64,000 nt of DNA from Rana temporaria (GCF_905171775.1 NC_053494.1:155298115-155362114), one strand, 5' to 3'; counted from the stretch's first letter, positions 20,799 through 33,250 are shown. Notes: a model not told the origin generated them from the letters alone. A program made the numbers and translations.

Positions 20799-21678
20799 CC
20801 GTGTTTCCCCGAAAATAAGCCCGGGTCTTATATTAATTTTGGCAACAATAGTCCCAGTAGGGCTTATTTTCGGGGTAGGGCTTGTCATGTGCTGATTTCT
20901 CCCCCAATCTCCCTCCCTGCCTGTCAGGAATCTCCAGTGGCCAGTGCAACCGAGTAAAAGTGCCTGCAAAACTCAAGAATGCTCTGGATTACATTATCAG
21001 ATAATGAAAACTGTACCTTTCTGCAATCCATGTGTGACAAACACCTTCACATAGCGCCGCACCCGTGTCCAGCCAGAGCACTGCAAATGGAGGGGGGTCC
21101 GATATCCCCCACAGAAGAGAGCTGGCAGAAGAGAGGAGAAAAGCAGCAGGACATCAGCTGAGCAGCGCTATGCGCTTCCATGGCCTGCCGGAGCTCTTGT
21201 TCCCGCTCTGAGCACTGAGGGGGGTCAAAATCTCCTGCTGACAGCAGAAGGAAGAGAGGAGAGAAGCAGCGGGATATCAGCTGAGCGCCGCTATGCGCTT
21301 CCATGGGCCGCCAGAGCTCTTGTTCCCGCTCCGAGTACTGAGGGGGGTCAAAATCCCCCGCTGACAACTGGCTGAAGTGAGGAAAGAAGCAGCGGAACAT
21401 CAGCTGAGTGCCGCTATGTGCTTCCATGGCCCGCCGGAGCGCTTGTTCCCGCTCCGAGCACTGAGGGGAGGTCAAAATTTCCCCGCTCACAGCTGTCTGA
21501 AGAGGAGGAGAGCAGCGGGAAGCAAGCTGAGCCCCGAGTGGTGCTAAACCAACACACACAGCCCACATCACATACTGCGCTAGGTCTTATTTTTGGGGTA
21601 GGGCTTATATTGCAGCCCTCCTCGAAAATCACAATAGGGCTTATTTACGCGGTAGGTCTTATTTTCGGGGAAACACGG
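20799..21678. mobile_element. Tc1/mariner-like MITE (CCGTGTTTCCCCGAAAATAAG ends)
   Basis: Flanked by TA (20797-20798, 21679-21680). Ends CCGTGTTTCCCCGAAAATAA / TTATTTTCGGGGAAACACGG are perfect over 20 bases. The subterminal AGGGCTTATTTTCGGGGTAG word is repeated internally at both ends. The interior is a tandem array, not a transposase. Confidence 0.92.
21090..21520. repeat. Tandem array of about 120-bp units inside the mariner-like MITE
   Basis: The block CAGCTGAGC(A/G)(C/G)CGCTATG(C/T)GCTTCCATGG ... GTTCCCGCTC(C/T)GAG(C/T)ACTGAGGGG recurs about four times with roughly 120-bp spacing. The 174-residue minus-strand frame over it is a translation of the array. Confidence 0.8.
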
Positions 21679-22200
21679 TATTAACGAACCCCTCTTGTGT
21701 ATTCACAAAAACCAAAAGGGTTACCACGTAATAATTAGGCCGCGACAAGGTGGGGGGAGGGAGTTTACAGGTAAGGGTTACCTGATAGTCTGGTCAAAGC
21801 AGCTCGCTGCACCTGTCCTAAATAACCTTCCCACCTTCCAGAACGTTCACATGTGCCATGTGACCTGAATCCTGCTTTTCATTGGTCCCTAGCTAACCTC
21901 ACCTATAGCCCTTACCTTACAGGTGTGTGGGAAAGAACTACACCCGCCCCCTTGGGGCCTGATTAATACCCATTACTCTCCAGGTGTGTGAGAGGGGGAA
22001 ACTAGAAACTTCCCCTCTGCAACATTCCCATAGGCACGGGGGGCTTAAAACAGCTCCCCTCACTTACATTCTTCTGCATTGAATGTTTGGTGATTGTCAG
22101 CTTACACTTGTGGTTGGGGGCTCGGTATAAACACATTTGAGCTTCCCCCTTAAGCTACAGCTGTACACAAGCCACCATGGCTAGGGCAAAAATTATTATT

Positions 22201-23309
22201 ATTACCCCCTACCACATCGCATTCAATCCATGACCAATTCAAGCAAGGTTGGAAATTTACAGGGTTAAAAGTGGCATTGAGGAGGCGTCATATCGCCTCA
22301 CTGTCTGTCAAACACCTCTGAAAAGCAATCTGAAGGCTTGAAGTAACAGACTCATGTGTAAGCATGTGGAACTGCTTTTAAAATATGGGCCTGTTCCAGG
22401 GTCAGGGCAACTGATCTCCTAAACATAGTCCAACAATGGTGCCTCCTTTGGATCTACACCCCCCCCTTCCACTCCACAGATGTATACTTATCAAACTCCA
22501 ACTGTCATGACCTCCATCGTTTATTGACATCCTGTGCCTCAAGCCCACTCTGTCCTAGCCGTGCAGGCACATAGCAGCTCTACAGAATTATAGGTAGACA
22601 AATGTAGATTTTCACATAGACAGCTACAGGGATATAATCTGCCTGCTAGGTCAGGAGAGAAACTTGTGGCACAGGACATCAACAAACAATGGAGACCATT
22701 GGATCTCAGTCAGTATACATCTGTGAAAGGGAGGATGGGATCAGTTAGCTCCGGACAAAGGGACAAACAGGATAAGGATAATCATGAACCCGATTTAGGC
22801 TCCTTTTACCAAAGTCACACGATTTCCAGTGCAGGAACCTTTTTTGAAGTCGCAGCATTTCTGTAGTGTCAGTAGGAATGTCTCTCATAAGATTACAATG
22901 AATTTCACATGTCCTGCAACTTGGGGTCTCACAAATCTGATCTCAAGTCGCACAAGTCTTAATGTTACACTAATAATTTATGCAAAATTGTGTGTCACAT
23001 TGTAGCTTCCATACATGGGTCAAAATTTGTATGGTTCAGCGTTGATCAGTGTTTTTTGACGGTGTGAAGGCTCCCCGCCGTCAGAATACAATAGCTCAGT
23101 GAGTAATTCCCCTACCCAGATTGAATGTTTGGATGGGTGAGTGGTGTCATGTCTTTTCATTCAACCAGCTGGGACTGAAGTGGTTAATAAACTCTGCCGT
23201 CGATAATCTTTTTTTTTTTATTGCTAAATGTATTAGTGTTACATTGTAACATTACCCCGAACACTGGCTAACCTAAAGGAGATTTGCAACGTTGTACCTA
23301 GTTTGTCTA
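22201..23309. other. No gene recognised
   Basis: Mostly unique-looking sequence with no tandem or inverted repeat and no exon matching integrin alpha domains on the minus strand. Some short blocks near 22798-22990 resemble decayed MITE interiors. Confidence 0.35.
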
Positions 23310-23812
23310 AGGCTAGGCCTACACTCATGTGCTGTGATTTGGCCGCAGCACAGGTGTTCCTGCTGTTTTCTTGCATTTTATCTGCGGCTTTAGCCGAGAC
23401 CAAAGATGCATGCATGAGTTTTGGTTCGCTTTCAGAAAGCATGTAACCTAATAGAAGTCTATGGGACTACAGTAAACCCAGCCTAAGGCTGCATTCACAT
23501 CTAGGCGGACAAAATCGCGGCGTTTTGTCGCCGCAAATCGCGGTAAAAATAGCGGCGTTTTGTACCGTGATTTGCGGCGACAAAACGCCGGTATTGTCCG
23601 CCTAGATGTGCCCCAAGATGACCCCCTCTATGGAGATGATTCCCATCTCCTAGCCGAACGCTCGAAGACGCCTGAAAAAAAGGTCCGGGACCTTTTTTCA
23701 CGCGGCAGGCGACAGGCATCCGGCGTTCGGCGTGGAGATGTGAACCATCTCCATAGAGGGACATCTGTTTTCAGCCCTCTGGCGGCAGCGGCGTAGCGCT
23801 ACAGGCGTAAAA
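23310..23812. mobile_element. Adjacent MITEs; second one is the GCGGCGTTTTGTCGCCGC type
   Basis: From 23484, GGCTGCATTCACATCTAGGCGGAC leads into GCGGCGTTTTGTCGCCGCAAATCGCGG, then the pair ATGGAGATGATTCCCATCTCC / GGAGATGTGAACCATCTCCAT. The same element is nested at 37210-37532, where the right end is intact (AACGCCTAGGTGTGAATGG). Here the right end is lost near 23812. 23310-23483 is a second, less defined MITE. Confidence 0.7.
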
Positions 23813-23946
23813 ACAATAAAGCATGTACAAAGTATCATTACATTCTCAGGCTCTACTTCCTGCTTTTGCAGTGCTACACCATGGTTGTGCTTTATAGCTC
23901 CTTCTCATAATGCAAATCAGTGAGTTGGTTGACTTCCTAAAAACAT

Positions 23947-24645
23947 TGGGCCTAATCCACAAAAACCCGGCGCAACGTATTTTTTCCCGTTTAAGTTACA
24001 CCGCCGCAAAATCTCTACCTAAGTGCCCGATCCACAAAGCACTTACCTAGAAATTTTGAGCGGTGTAACTTAAATCCGTCCGGTGCAAAGCGTTCCTAAT
24101 TTAATGGGGCGAGTCCCATTTAAATTAGGCGCGCTCCTGCGCCGGACGTACTGCGCATGCTCCCGACGTCATTTTCCCGACGTGCTTTGCGCGGTTTTAC
24201 GTTGCGTCGGGTTTTGAGAATCGCGACGGGCGTAAAAAAAAAAAACGAGTTGCGGCGGAAAAAAATAAATAAAAAAAAAAAAAGACAGCGACGCGGGATA
24301 GAAGGGTCTACTTTTACAAGGTGTAAACAGTTTAGGCCTTGTAAAAGCAGCCCTAATTTTGCGACGGCAAACTAATACTTATGGAGAAAAAACGAAGCGC
24401 AAAAGCTTCGTGGATCTCCGTAAGTGCTAATTTGCATACCCGAAGCGGCATTTCGATGAGAAATGCCCCCAGCGGCGGCCGAGGTACTGCATCCTAAGAT
24501 CCGACAGTGTAAGTCCCTTACACATGTCGGATCTTCTGCCTATCTATGAGAAACTGATTCTGTGGATCAGTTCCATAGATAGGAACAGGGATACGACGGC
24601 GTATCAGTAGATACGCCGGCGTATCCCTTTTGTGGATTAGGCCCA
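23947..24645. mobile_element. TACG-word MITE family, TGGGCCTAATCCACAAAA ends
   Basis: Perfect terminal inverted repeats TGGGCCTAATCCACAAAA / TTTTGTGGATTAGGCCCA. The interior has TTTAAATTAGGCGCGCTC and many GACG/CGTC words. About 700 bp, no transposase. Confidence 0.9.
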
Positions 24646-25362
24646 TTGCACCTAACTGTGCTAATCTATACTGTCCTAGGGACTAATCTACAAATCTCTA
24701 CTTTAGTAAAATAACAAAAAATATGGAAGAGGAAGGTGGTAAATGTGAAAACCACATCAAAAATAATTTTCAGGTAAACATTTCAATAATGACTCAAAAT
24801 GAAAGTTCTCCATACCCCCCCTTTAAAGCAGAACTAAGTTTATGTAAAAAAATGTTTTTAAAGTAGTGCATGCACGCAAAGTTGCAGAATTGGAGGTTGA
24901 TTTACTAACGGCAAATCCACTGTGCATTCTGCACTTTGCCAAATACAGCGCTCCCTCTAGTAGCCAATCTGCAAATATCTATATTTAATACTATAACAAA
25001 AAATAAATAAAAATAAGATTAACATTTCCATTAGGAGAAACACCACAAAAGCATGAATACATAATATCGATAAATATCAAAATCACTGAAAAATGCTATA
25101 ATTTGAAATTAGTGTGGAAAAAGGAAAAGTGCAAAGGTAATTAGAAACAATGGTGACCTTACAGGAAATAGAATAGTACAGAAAATGTTATGTGGTTTTG
25201 CAAAGCACACAGACCAAGGTATGGATGACTAATTTGTAAGCTATCTAAGCCAACCATCTAAGATATGTGCCACCAGTGTGGTAATGAAGAGCACCAATAT
25301 ATGGGGGGTGCCTAAGGTCAGGTTTTCTATTCATAGCATTTAACACACTGTCTACTCTATTC
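24646..25362. other. No gene; one MITE remnant
   Basis: Contains GGAGGTTGATTTACTAACGG near 24891, similar to the end of the element at 35373. Otherwise AT-rich with nothing recognised. Confidence 0.4.
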
Positions 25363-26473
25363 CAGTGGCGGCTGGTGCTCAAAAATTTTTGGGGGGCGCA
25401 AACAAACGGAAAAAAAATTGCAGCCTCACTGTGCCCATCAAATGCAGCCACTGTGCCCATCAAATGCAGCCACTGTGCCCATCAAATGCAGCCACTGTGC
25501 CCATCAAATGCAGCCACTGTGCCATGCCATCAATTGTCGCCACTGTGCCATGCCATCAATTGTCATCACTGTGCCATGCCTTTAAATGCAGCCACTGTGC
25601 CATCATTTATCGCCACTGTGCCCATCAATTGTCACCACTGTGCCATGCCATCAAACGCAGCCACTGTGCCATCAATTATCGCCACTGTGCCATCAATTGT
25701 CGCCACTGTGCCATGCCAAACGCAGCCACTGTGCCATGCCATCAAATGCAGCCACTGTGCTATCAATTGTCACCACTGTGCCCATCAATTGTCACCACTG
25801 TGCCATCAAATGCAGCCACTGTGCCATGCCATCCACTGTTACCACATCAATTGTTACCACTGTGCCCACATCAATTGTCGCCAATGTGCCCACATCAATT
25901 CTTACCACTGTGCCACATCAATTCTTACCACTGTGCCCACATCAATTGTCGCCACTGTGCCCACATCAATTGTCGCCACTGTGCCCTTTAATTGTCGCCA
26001 CTGTGCCCTTTAATTGTCGCCACTGTGCCCTTTAATTGTCGCCACTGTGCCCTGTAAAATGCTGCCCCCCCCTCCCCGCCCGGCACTTACCTTTCTGGGG
26101 TCAGCCATCCTCCTTCCACGGTCCCTCAATGTCTTCTCCCGCCCTCGAAGATGCTTCAGCCAATCAGGTTACCCCAGAACCGGTGAACCTGATTGGCTGA
26201 GACACCTGTCAGTCTTATCCAAGGAACGCACCCCCCGTGCGTCCCCTGGATAAGTATTTGGAAGCCGATTACAGCCTGATAGGCACTTCCAAAGCCAACC
26301 AGCTGCCATTATTTACATGTTCGGCGCTCACAAGGGGGCCGGCCATCTGAATAGTGGGTGGCAGCAACAATACACAGATTCATGCAATGCATGAATCTAT
26401 GTATTGTATCAGTGGCGGTGCGGTAGCGAAAGGGGGCGGCGCTCCGGCGCACTCTATGGACGCAACGCCACTG
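25363..26473 (-). mobile_element. hAT-like element with internal minisatellite (CAGTGGCGG family)
   Basis: One end is CAGTGGCGGCTGGTGCTCAA and the other CAACGCCACTG. The expected 8-bp duplication is not visible (flanks CTCTATTC and CAATTCTA). Read on the minus strand it has CCAAT motifs near 26160-26200, a GC-rich block and a donor-like GTAAGTG (complement of 26085-26090), followed by the array. This matches the layout of copies at 44900, 51504 and 60904. Confidence 0.75.
25430..26055. repeat. Minisatellite, about 21-24-bp units (GCCACTGTGCC)
   Basis: About 30 units of GCCACTGTGCCCATCAAATGCA with variants CATCAATTGTC and ATCAATTGTTACCACTGTGCC. Because unit lengths are often multiples of three, three plus frames stay open for 150-210 codons (repeating Cys-Pro-Ser-Asn/Ile-Val patterns). 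These are not proteins. Confidence 0.92.
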
Positions 26474-27390
26474 CAATTCTATCAGAAGCCAACAGCGGAA
26501 AGTAAACTGCCTGGCTGCTTTGGGCTGCATGAGGTGATGATCCCTTATCTATGAGCACCAGCAAAAGCAACACACACCACAACTGACTGTTCCAGAGGGA
26601 AAAAGCAAATGCCCATTTTAGAAAATTTAGGCAATCGTTCATCTCTAGCTGAATTTCAGTAATCCAGATCCACGAGTGTTTGCTGTTCTACAGTTCTGAC
26701 TGTTCTACAGTCATACTCAGCAACATGAATATGCAGGCTTGGATTGTCTATCAGCAATGTGAATACCTGGCTGTCAGTTGGAGTGGGCATGCAGGTCTGA
26801 CAGCTCTATAATGCTTATACCAGATTCAGTAACACCACTGATAATGAAAACTGCATTGTAATACAAGCAGCTGTAATGCAGTCTTTATACTTTCCCAGCA
26901 GACGTAATACCGGGCAACAGGATACTGAAGATTAGCTAAAGACTTCCTTTATTGGTTTATAATGCATGATAGTTACTTTGCGCTACCCTTGAAGTGGTAA
27001 AAATAAGAATCTTGGTATGTGCTGTAAACACAAGCAATGCAAAAACTTTTTCAGAAAACACACCAATGGCCACACAGGCAGGAGAGATTTTTGAACTACT
27101 GTGCATTTCAGCATTTTTTAGAGCTGTGTGGACCCCAAAACAGTAGGGGCCCATTTACACTTGTGTGTTGTGCAAATGTGCAGTAAGGAGTGTGCCCGTG
27201 CGAGGGTGTTCTGTGATATCCCATGCAAGCAGTCCACGCTGCTTCCAATCTGACATCCGTGTGGGTGCGGGAACAAGGCCCCAAATATTGGTGACCGAGT
27301 AATGCCTGCATTTACCCACGCTCGAATGCATAGGTGTTCTGTGTTCAGCCCTCACATGGGCGAATGGTGTAGAATACACCATGCATGGCT
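26474..27390. other. No gene recognised
   Basis: Mostly unique sequence; 27130-27370 resembles decayed MITE interior (GGCCCATTTACACTTGTGTG). No integrin exon seen. Confidence 0.35.
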
Positions 27391-27900
27391 GGTGCTACAA
27401 CTAGGCAGCCGCCTAGTGCGCACTGCTGCCTAGGGGCACCCGGCCACTGGTTTTCCTACTCTCTTCTCTCTGCAACAAGTAACTAAGTATCAGCATCAGC
27501 AGGCAGCCATCGTTCCATTCGTACATAGTGTTAGAGGTGCAGTGGCGGCGAATAACTGTGTCCCTGAATGAATGGGAGCAAGCAAACATCCATTGATGGG
27601 CACGAGTATTCTGCATGGATGGGTGCTGGTGAAGCTGCATTGATGGGCGCTGGTGAGGCTGCATTGATGGGCGTTGGTCAGGCTGCATTGATGGGCGCTG
27701 GTGAGGCTACATTGATGGGCCCTCTTAGGCTGCATTAATGGGCGCTGGTAGGCTGCATTTGATGGGTGCTGGTGAGGTTGCATTTGATGGGCACTGGTGG
27801 GCTGCATTTGATTAGCACTTCATTAAAAAGGTGGGGTATACATGGGCAGGACAAAGGGGTGGAGCTACAAAATTAGGTTTCGCCTAGGGTGTCAAAAATC
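27391..27900. mobile_element. hAT-like element with GGCTGCATTGATGGGCGCTGG array
   Basis: Begins GGCTGGTGCTACAACTAGGC and ends near AGGTTTCGCCTAGGGTGTC. Between about 27600 and 27815, roughly nine units of 21-26 bp (CTGCATTGATGGGCGCTGGTGAG) repeat. The minus frames rich in MQPHQRPS are the array. Confidence 0.65.
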
Positions 27901-28867
27901 CTTGCACCTGAACTAATACAATGTGAAAAAGGCCTAAAACATATAAGCTCCTTCGAAAAACACTTGCTTCATGGGAGCTGTGTTGTGCTGCAACCCATTG
28001 TAAATGGCACCCCAAGACAAGGCACAGTAGAATGCAATGCACAATGCGCTACACAGCACACCACATTGCATATACTGCTTAGCTTTTTTTTTACTTTATT
28101 GAAGTGTCAAAAAATGACAATATATTCAAAACCTCTTTATGGGTTGTGCACGTGGCTGTGTCTTAAGTAAGATGGCCTTTTGGGAATTCAGTTACATAAA
28201 ATATATTCTCACCTCACATGTAATTAATACTCTAACGACTGTATATTAGGATCTGATGACTAATATGTTTTTCTTTTGATTCATAGTTTGACATTTATAA
28301 TCGCTCTATAGAAATATATGCCTGTATGTAGAAACATAAGCTCCTGAAGAAGCAGAAACTCCTTCCGCGAAACATGTCGAGCGTACAGTTTTTGCATGGT
28401 ATAATCATTCCAATGTCACACCGTATGTGACCAGATAGAGCCTTTATTCCGTTTCTTTTTTAAAACTATGTATTTTAAACTCTGTTTGTAATTAATAAAA
28501 ATGAAAACATTTCATACCAATTATGTTACGGTACCATTAAAGTCCATTTTAGCCTCCCAAAAAATCCCTTCTCAGCAATTTATCCAAGTCTATGCGTCCC
28601 AACACGTTGTGATTTTTCAACCAATAAAAGTTGGGCAGGAGGCAGTAGGCCATTCATTAAAAGAAATTTGGCTAGTTCATCAGGAGCCAGTTGAAATTCG
28701 CTCTGTATATGGCCAGCTTTGTAAGGCTGTTTCAGCAGGGACTGGACACATTTTGATTTATCTATGCAGGGCCCCCTGATTCCTCCTGTATTGAATTGTA
28801 TTATAATTGTACTATCTGCCCACATGTTGTAAAGCGCTGGCAAACTGTTGGTGCTATATAAAGCTTG
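27901..28867. repeat. Unassigned, with a GCGAAACATGTCG repeat motif
   Basis: CTCCTGAAGAAGCAGAAACTC followed by GCGAAACATGTCGAGCG near 28342-28383 resembles inverted motifs near 42409, 53785 and 54017, suggesting one dispersed family. No gene recognised in the remaining sequence. Confidence 0.4.
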
Positions 28868-28869
28868 TA

Positions 28870-29744
28870 CCGTAAATACTCGAGTATAAGCCAAGTTTTT
28901 CAGCACATTTTTTTGTGCTGAAAATGCCCCCCTCGGCTTATACTCGAGTCTCCTTTTTGCGCCTGATCTCCCGGAATTTGGGGACCCAGTACCGGCCGGC
29001 CGTAGGTCCCCTGATTTTTCAAAGCCGGGCACCCCTTCCATAGACTCACATGTTAAACGTCAGTCTAGTCAAGGACACAGTGAGGCATGGGCCCAGTGAG
29101 ACATGGACACAGTGAGGCATGCACATGGACACCGTGAGGCAAAGTGAGGCACAGTGAGCAGGGCCGTTTGAAGGAATTTGGGGGCCCCAAGCAAAATGGG
29201 GGCCCCCAAGCACCCCCCCGCACGCAAAGCCTACATAAGCGCTTCACAATTTTTTTACACCCATGTTCTTACTCCCCCAGTCCCTATATTTTTCTTTTCT
29301 CACCTCCCCTTCTTCCCTGTAGGCTTCCCCTGTGGTCGAGCTCCTCTTCCTCCTGTCAGTCCGGTGTTTTATCATTATGGGTCCCCAGTCCCCTATCAGA
29401 TAGTGCCCGGGCCGGGTACCATTCCTGTCAGTCCAGCCGGGAACAGGAAACTGAATCTCCTGTACCGTGCGTGGTACCTGGTCGGACTGACAGGACTCCA
29501 GGAGGCAGGAAGAGGAGCTCGGCCACGCTACAGCCTGGGAAGGGGATGTTGGGGGCCCCAGGCCAGCTCGGGGCCCCAAGCAATTGTTTGTTTTGCCTGT
29601 CCTGTAGCGACGGGCCTGACAGTGAGGCATGCAGATGGACACCCTAGGCTTATACTCGAGTCAATACGTTTTCCCATTTTTTTTTGTGGCAAAATTAGGT
29701 GCCTCGGCTTATATTCGGGTCGGCTTATACTCAAGTATATACGG
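28870..29744. mobile_element. Tc1/mariner-like MITE (ACTCGAGTATAAGCC ends) with nested hAT
   Basis: TA at 28868-28869 and 29745-29746. Ends CCGTAAATACTCGAGTATAAG and CTTATACTCAAGTATATACGG are imperfect inverted repeats. Subterminal GGCTTATACTCGAGTC occurs again at 28932 and 29647. The hAT element at 29159-29618 interrupts a GTGAGGCATG-type tandem region. Confidence 0.9.
29159..29618. mobile_element. Nested hAT-type element (CAGGGCCG ... CGGGCCTG)
   Basis: Perfect 8-bp duplication ACAGTGAG (29151-29158, 29619-29626). Ends CAGGGCCGTTTGAAG and GCGACGGGCCTG; internal GGGGCCCCAAGCAA words are repeated at both ends. The frame at 29178-29786 crosses the boundary and is not a gene. Confidence 0.92.
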
Positions 29745-29746
29745 TA

Positions 29747-30489
29747 TATTAATATTTTTTTCTATGGCTGTTCATGTTTTAGATGAGTCAACCTAGTGAT
29801 CGACTCCTCTTGAACTGGAATGTTGGAACATTTGTGTTCGATTAGTGCTGCAGGTGACTGGCCACAGTGCTGATCAAACACAAATTTTCATTTAACATGA
29901 TAAGGTATTGTGAGAGCGCAGGAGTCCCTTCTGTCAGAATACAATAATGGCAGGAGAAGATTTTTTCATCCACCTTTGGATAGGGGAATCCAGTCAAAAC
30001 ATGTTTTATTCGTTAGTATTGAGCTTCCAGACTCCGGCCCCCAGAACTGCTAGCACTGTGTGTTTCCTCTACTTCCAAGGAAATAAACAGCTGCGGGTTT
30101 GCACGTCTTCCTGTAACCTTTGCTACATACATGACCTTCTGAGGATATAAATACTAAAAAAACAGACATGCATACAGCAGCTTTATATTGTTTCCCAGAT
30201 CCAGAATCTAGGGAGCTATAGCTGATGTTAGATGGGACTTTCTTTTCTTTTTCAATCAGCCGGAGGGCTGATAAAAAAAAAAAAAAAACAATACATTCCC
30301 CTATCCCTGGTAAGGTGGATGGAGGAATCCTTCCCGCTGTACTATTGTATTCCGAGAGTGAGGACTCCTCTGCTGTCAGAATACACAGATCAGAGCTGCA
30401 ACCCATTGGCTGCAGCTGCTAAACAAATGCAAATTTTACAACATTCCCAACATTGATAAATCGACTTCTGTTGAACAGAGCATAGATAG
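29747..30489. other. No gene recognised; repeat remnants
   Basis: GGACTCC...GTCAGAATACA and related words at 29925, 30335-30390 and 55735-55770 show a shared old repeat. An A tract lies at about 30275-30288. Confidence 0.4.
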
Positions 30490-30770
30490 ATCTTAGTGGT
30501 GCAACGGATCACCGTTGATCCGTGATCCAAACGGGTCACCCCCTTCGGATCGGCACACACCGTGTTCGGTGGATTGCCGCCGCAGCCGTAACATTAGGAA
30601 AGCAAATGTCACCCCAGTGCTGAGGGAGAGAAGCCGAGGAGGGTCAAACAAGAATGCTGTGGAGGCAACAGACATCCTCCTTAGATATTTTGCCAAGGCA
30701 CGCCTGAAGAAACCTTAAGGCACCCCAGGGTGTCTGGGCACCCTGCTTGAAAAAGCTGGCATAGAGGAGC
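30490..30770. repeat. Fragments of two DNA transposons
   Basis: GTGGTGCAACGGATCACCGTTG near 30498 looks like a transposon end with its subterminal GATCCGTGATCC. From 30605 the sequence (GAGGGTCAAACAAGAATGCTGTGGAGGCAACAGACATCCTCC) matches 43410-43465 of the nested hAT, ending TTGAAAAAGCTGG. Confidence 0.6.
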
Positions 30771-30789
30771 AAAGAGGACCAGTGATAAT

Positions 30790-31481
30790 GGGCCGGATTC
30801 AAAGAGATTTGCGCATTATTTACGGAGGCGCAGGGCAACGTTTTTGCCCTGCGCCCCCGCAAATTTGCTCCGCTGCCCTTGATATACGGAGCAGAAGCTC
30901 CGTGAATTGCGCGGGCGCGCCGGCAAAATGCCCGGTGCTAGAGCACGCAATTCAAATGATCGCGTAGGGGGCGGAAATCATTTAAATTAGGCGCGTTCCC
31001 GCGCCGATCGTAGAGCGCATGCTCCGTCGGGAAACTTTCCCGACGTGCATTGCGGCAAATGACGTCGCAAGGACGTCATTTGCTTCAAAGTGAACGTGAA
31101 TGGCGTCCAGCGCCATTCACGATTCACTTACGTAAACGACGTAAAATTTTAATTTTGCGACGTGGGAACGACGGGTATACGACGGGTATACGTAACATGG
31201 GCTACGCCGTACGTAAACGACGTAAATTGCATACACAGGGCTCGCGCAACGTTGTGAATCGGTGTTAGTATGCAATTTGCAACGTGAACGCCACCTAGTG
31301 TCCACCGCAAGAATGCAGCCTAAGATATGCGGGCATAAGAGCCTTATGCCGCGCAGATCTTAGGCTGCAGTCGGCGTAACGAGGTTCCTGAATCAGGAGC
31401 ACTCGTTACGCCGGGGCAAGTAAGCAATTGCGCTGTGTAACCTATGGTTACACAGGCGCAATTGCTTCTTGAATCCGGCCC
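30790..31481. mobile_element. TACG-word MITE family, GGGCCGGATTCAA ends
   Basis: GGGCCGGATTCAAAGAG / CTTCTTGAATCCGGCCC inverted ends. Further inside GCGCAATTGC/GCAATTGCGC and ACGTAAACGACGTAAA repeat; TTTAAATTAGGCGCGTTCC is shared with 23947. Confidence 0.9.
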
Positions 31482-32039
<558 letters not shown>

Positions 32040-32185
32040 ATTAAATCATAATAATAATAATATAATAATGACAATAATATATATTTATATAATAAGGATC
32101 AATATAAGGGTAAGCAATGTTCACTTCTAATGCACAACTATGTACCAGGGAAATGAAAAGATCTAGAACGTTATTGAGTATTTAA

Positions 32186-32712
32186 CCTCTTGCCGACCAC
32201 ATAACGCATATGTTCAATAGCAGGGAAGGTGGTTCTACAGGTTTTTTTACCTACATGCTTTCTATACATGAAGGTAAACATTTTTTTTTTGTTTGCAGCC
32301 CCCTAATACATACCTGAGCCCAATCTTGATCCAGCAATGTGCACAAGAGCCTGAGTCTGGGGCTCTCATTCCTCATTGGCTGAGGTGACAGCCATTAGCT
32401 CCCACTGCTGTCAATCACAGCCTGTGAGCCAATCAAGAGAGGGAGAAGCAGGGTTGAGCCAGGGGTTTTTGTGTGAATGGAGAGTGAGCATGTCTGGGTG
32501 CCCCCAGAGCAAGCTGCTTGCTCTGGTGGCACTTGGCAGGAGGGAGGAGCCAGGAGCTTCAGCGAGGAAGAGGAGGATTCGGGCTGCTCTGTGCAAAACC
32601 ACTACACAGAGCTGGTAAGTATTCCATGTTTGTTTTTTTGTTTTTGTTTCTAAATAAAACTTTATAATCACTTTAATGCCCACGTGGCATACATATGCGA
32701 CCATGGCGGATA
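32186..32712 (+). mobile_element. TTAA-type element remnant with CCAAT boxes and a donor-like site
   Basis: Begins TTAACCTCTTGCCGACCAC and fades near TGCCCACGTGGCATACATATG. Inside is a second unit with ATTGG at 32375-32379 and CCAAT at 32429-32433. After about 190 bp of open GC-richer sequence comes GCTGGTAAGTATTCC (GTAAGT 32615-32620). Right boundary uncertain. Confidence 0.5.
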
Positions 32713-32857
32713 GGGTTTTTGTATTGAGAGTTTGCACAGTTATTGAGTTGTTACATATAGCTCCCTAGGATCTGTTTATGATCAGGGGATGGCAGGATGG
32801 GCACAATAAAATAACCTGGAAGTCTGGTATCGAGCATTTAAGTCTGATTTAAATCAC

Positions 32858-33250
32858 TTAAAATGTTACTAAATCCAGTAATATGAAATTAGTTCTTCTT
32901 CAGTGCTGAGAGATCAGGTAGGAGGAGATTTGCACTACAGCATGTATACACGCCCACATGTGTGATGTCAATATCATGTGACCTGGCTGGCTCTGAGAAC
33001 AAGTAAATGTTCTCTCCAGCATAAAAGACACAACTGAGCATGTGCAGGTCGTCTACCCTGCCTGTGTTAGCTGGCCTTCCCCAGAAAGACAGTGCAGGAG
33101 GGAAGGATCTATGCATACAGGATAAAGCTGCCTTTTTACACAATGCAGAGGATTAACCCCTTAAATTCCACAGTGAGTATAACAAGCGTGCTATACTGCA
33201 TGTACAGACTGATTCTGATTTCTTGCGGGTTTAGTAACACTTTACGTATG
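32858..33250. mobile_element. MITE with TTACTAAATCC / GGGTTTAGTAACA ends
   Basis: AAATGTTACTAAATCCAGTAAT on the left pairs imperfectly with GCGGGTTTAGTAACACTTTA on the right. The interior has no frame of note. Confidence 0.6.

Larger units (their letters stand above)
20580..22200 (-). repeat. LTR-retroelement-like stretch, minus orientation, interrupted
   Basis: GGCCTTTATTACTGG near 20647 reads as AATAAA on the minus strand. The region resumes after the mariner-like element at 21679 with CT/CA-rich sequence and no frame. I infer an old LTR or internal non-coding region, but no TG...CA ends or duplication were identified. Confidence 0.4.

Noticed and set aside
21047..21571. 174-codon minus frame with repeated EREQELR-type segments
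   Set aside because: Generated by the 120-bp tandem unit inside a mariner-like MITE.
25365..26035. Three overlapping plus frames of 149-212 codons with repeating Cys/His-like patterns
   Set aside because: They translate a 21-24-bp minisatellite in three frames at once; no start context, domain or non-repeat coding sequence.
29178..29786. 202-codon plus frame
   Set aside because: Spans the border between a nested hAT and its host MITE, so it cannot be an ancestral gene.
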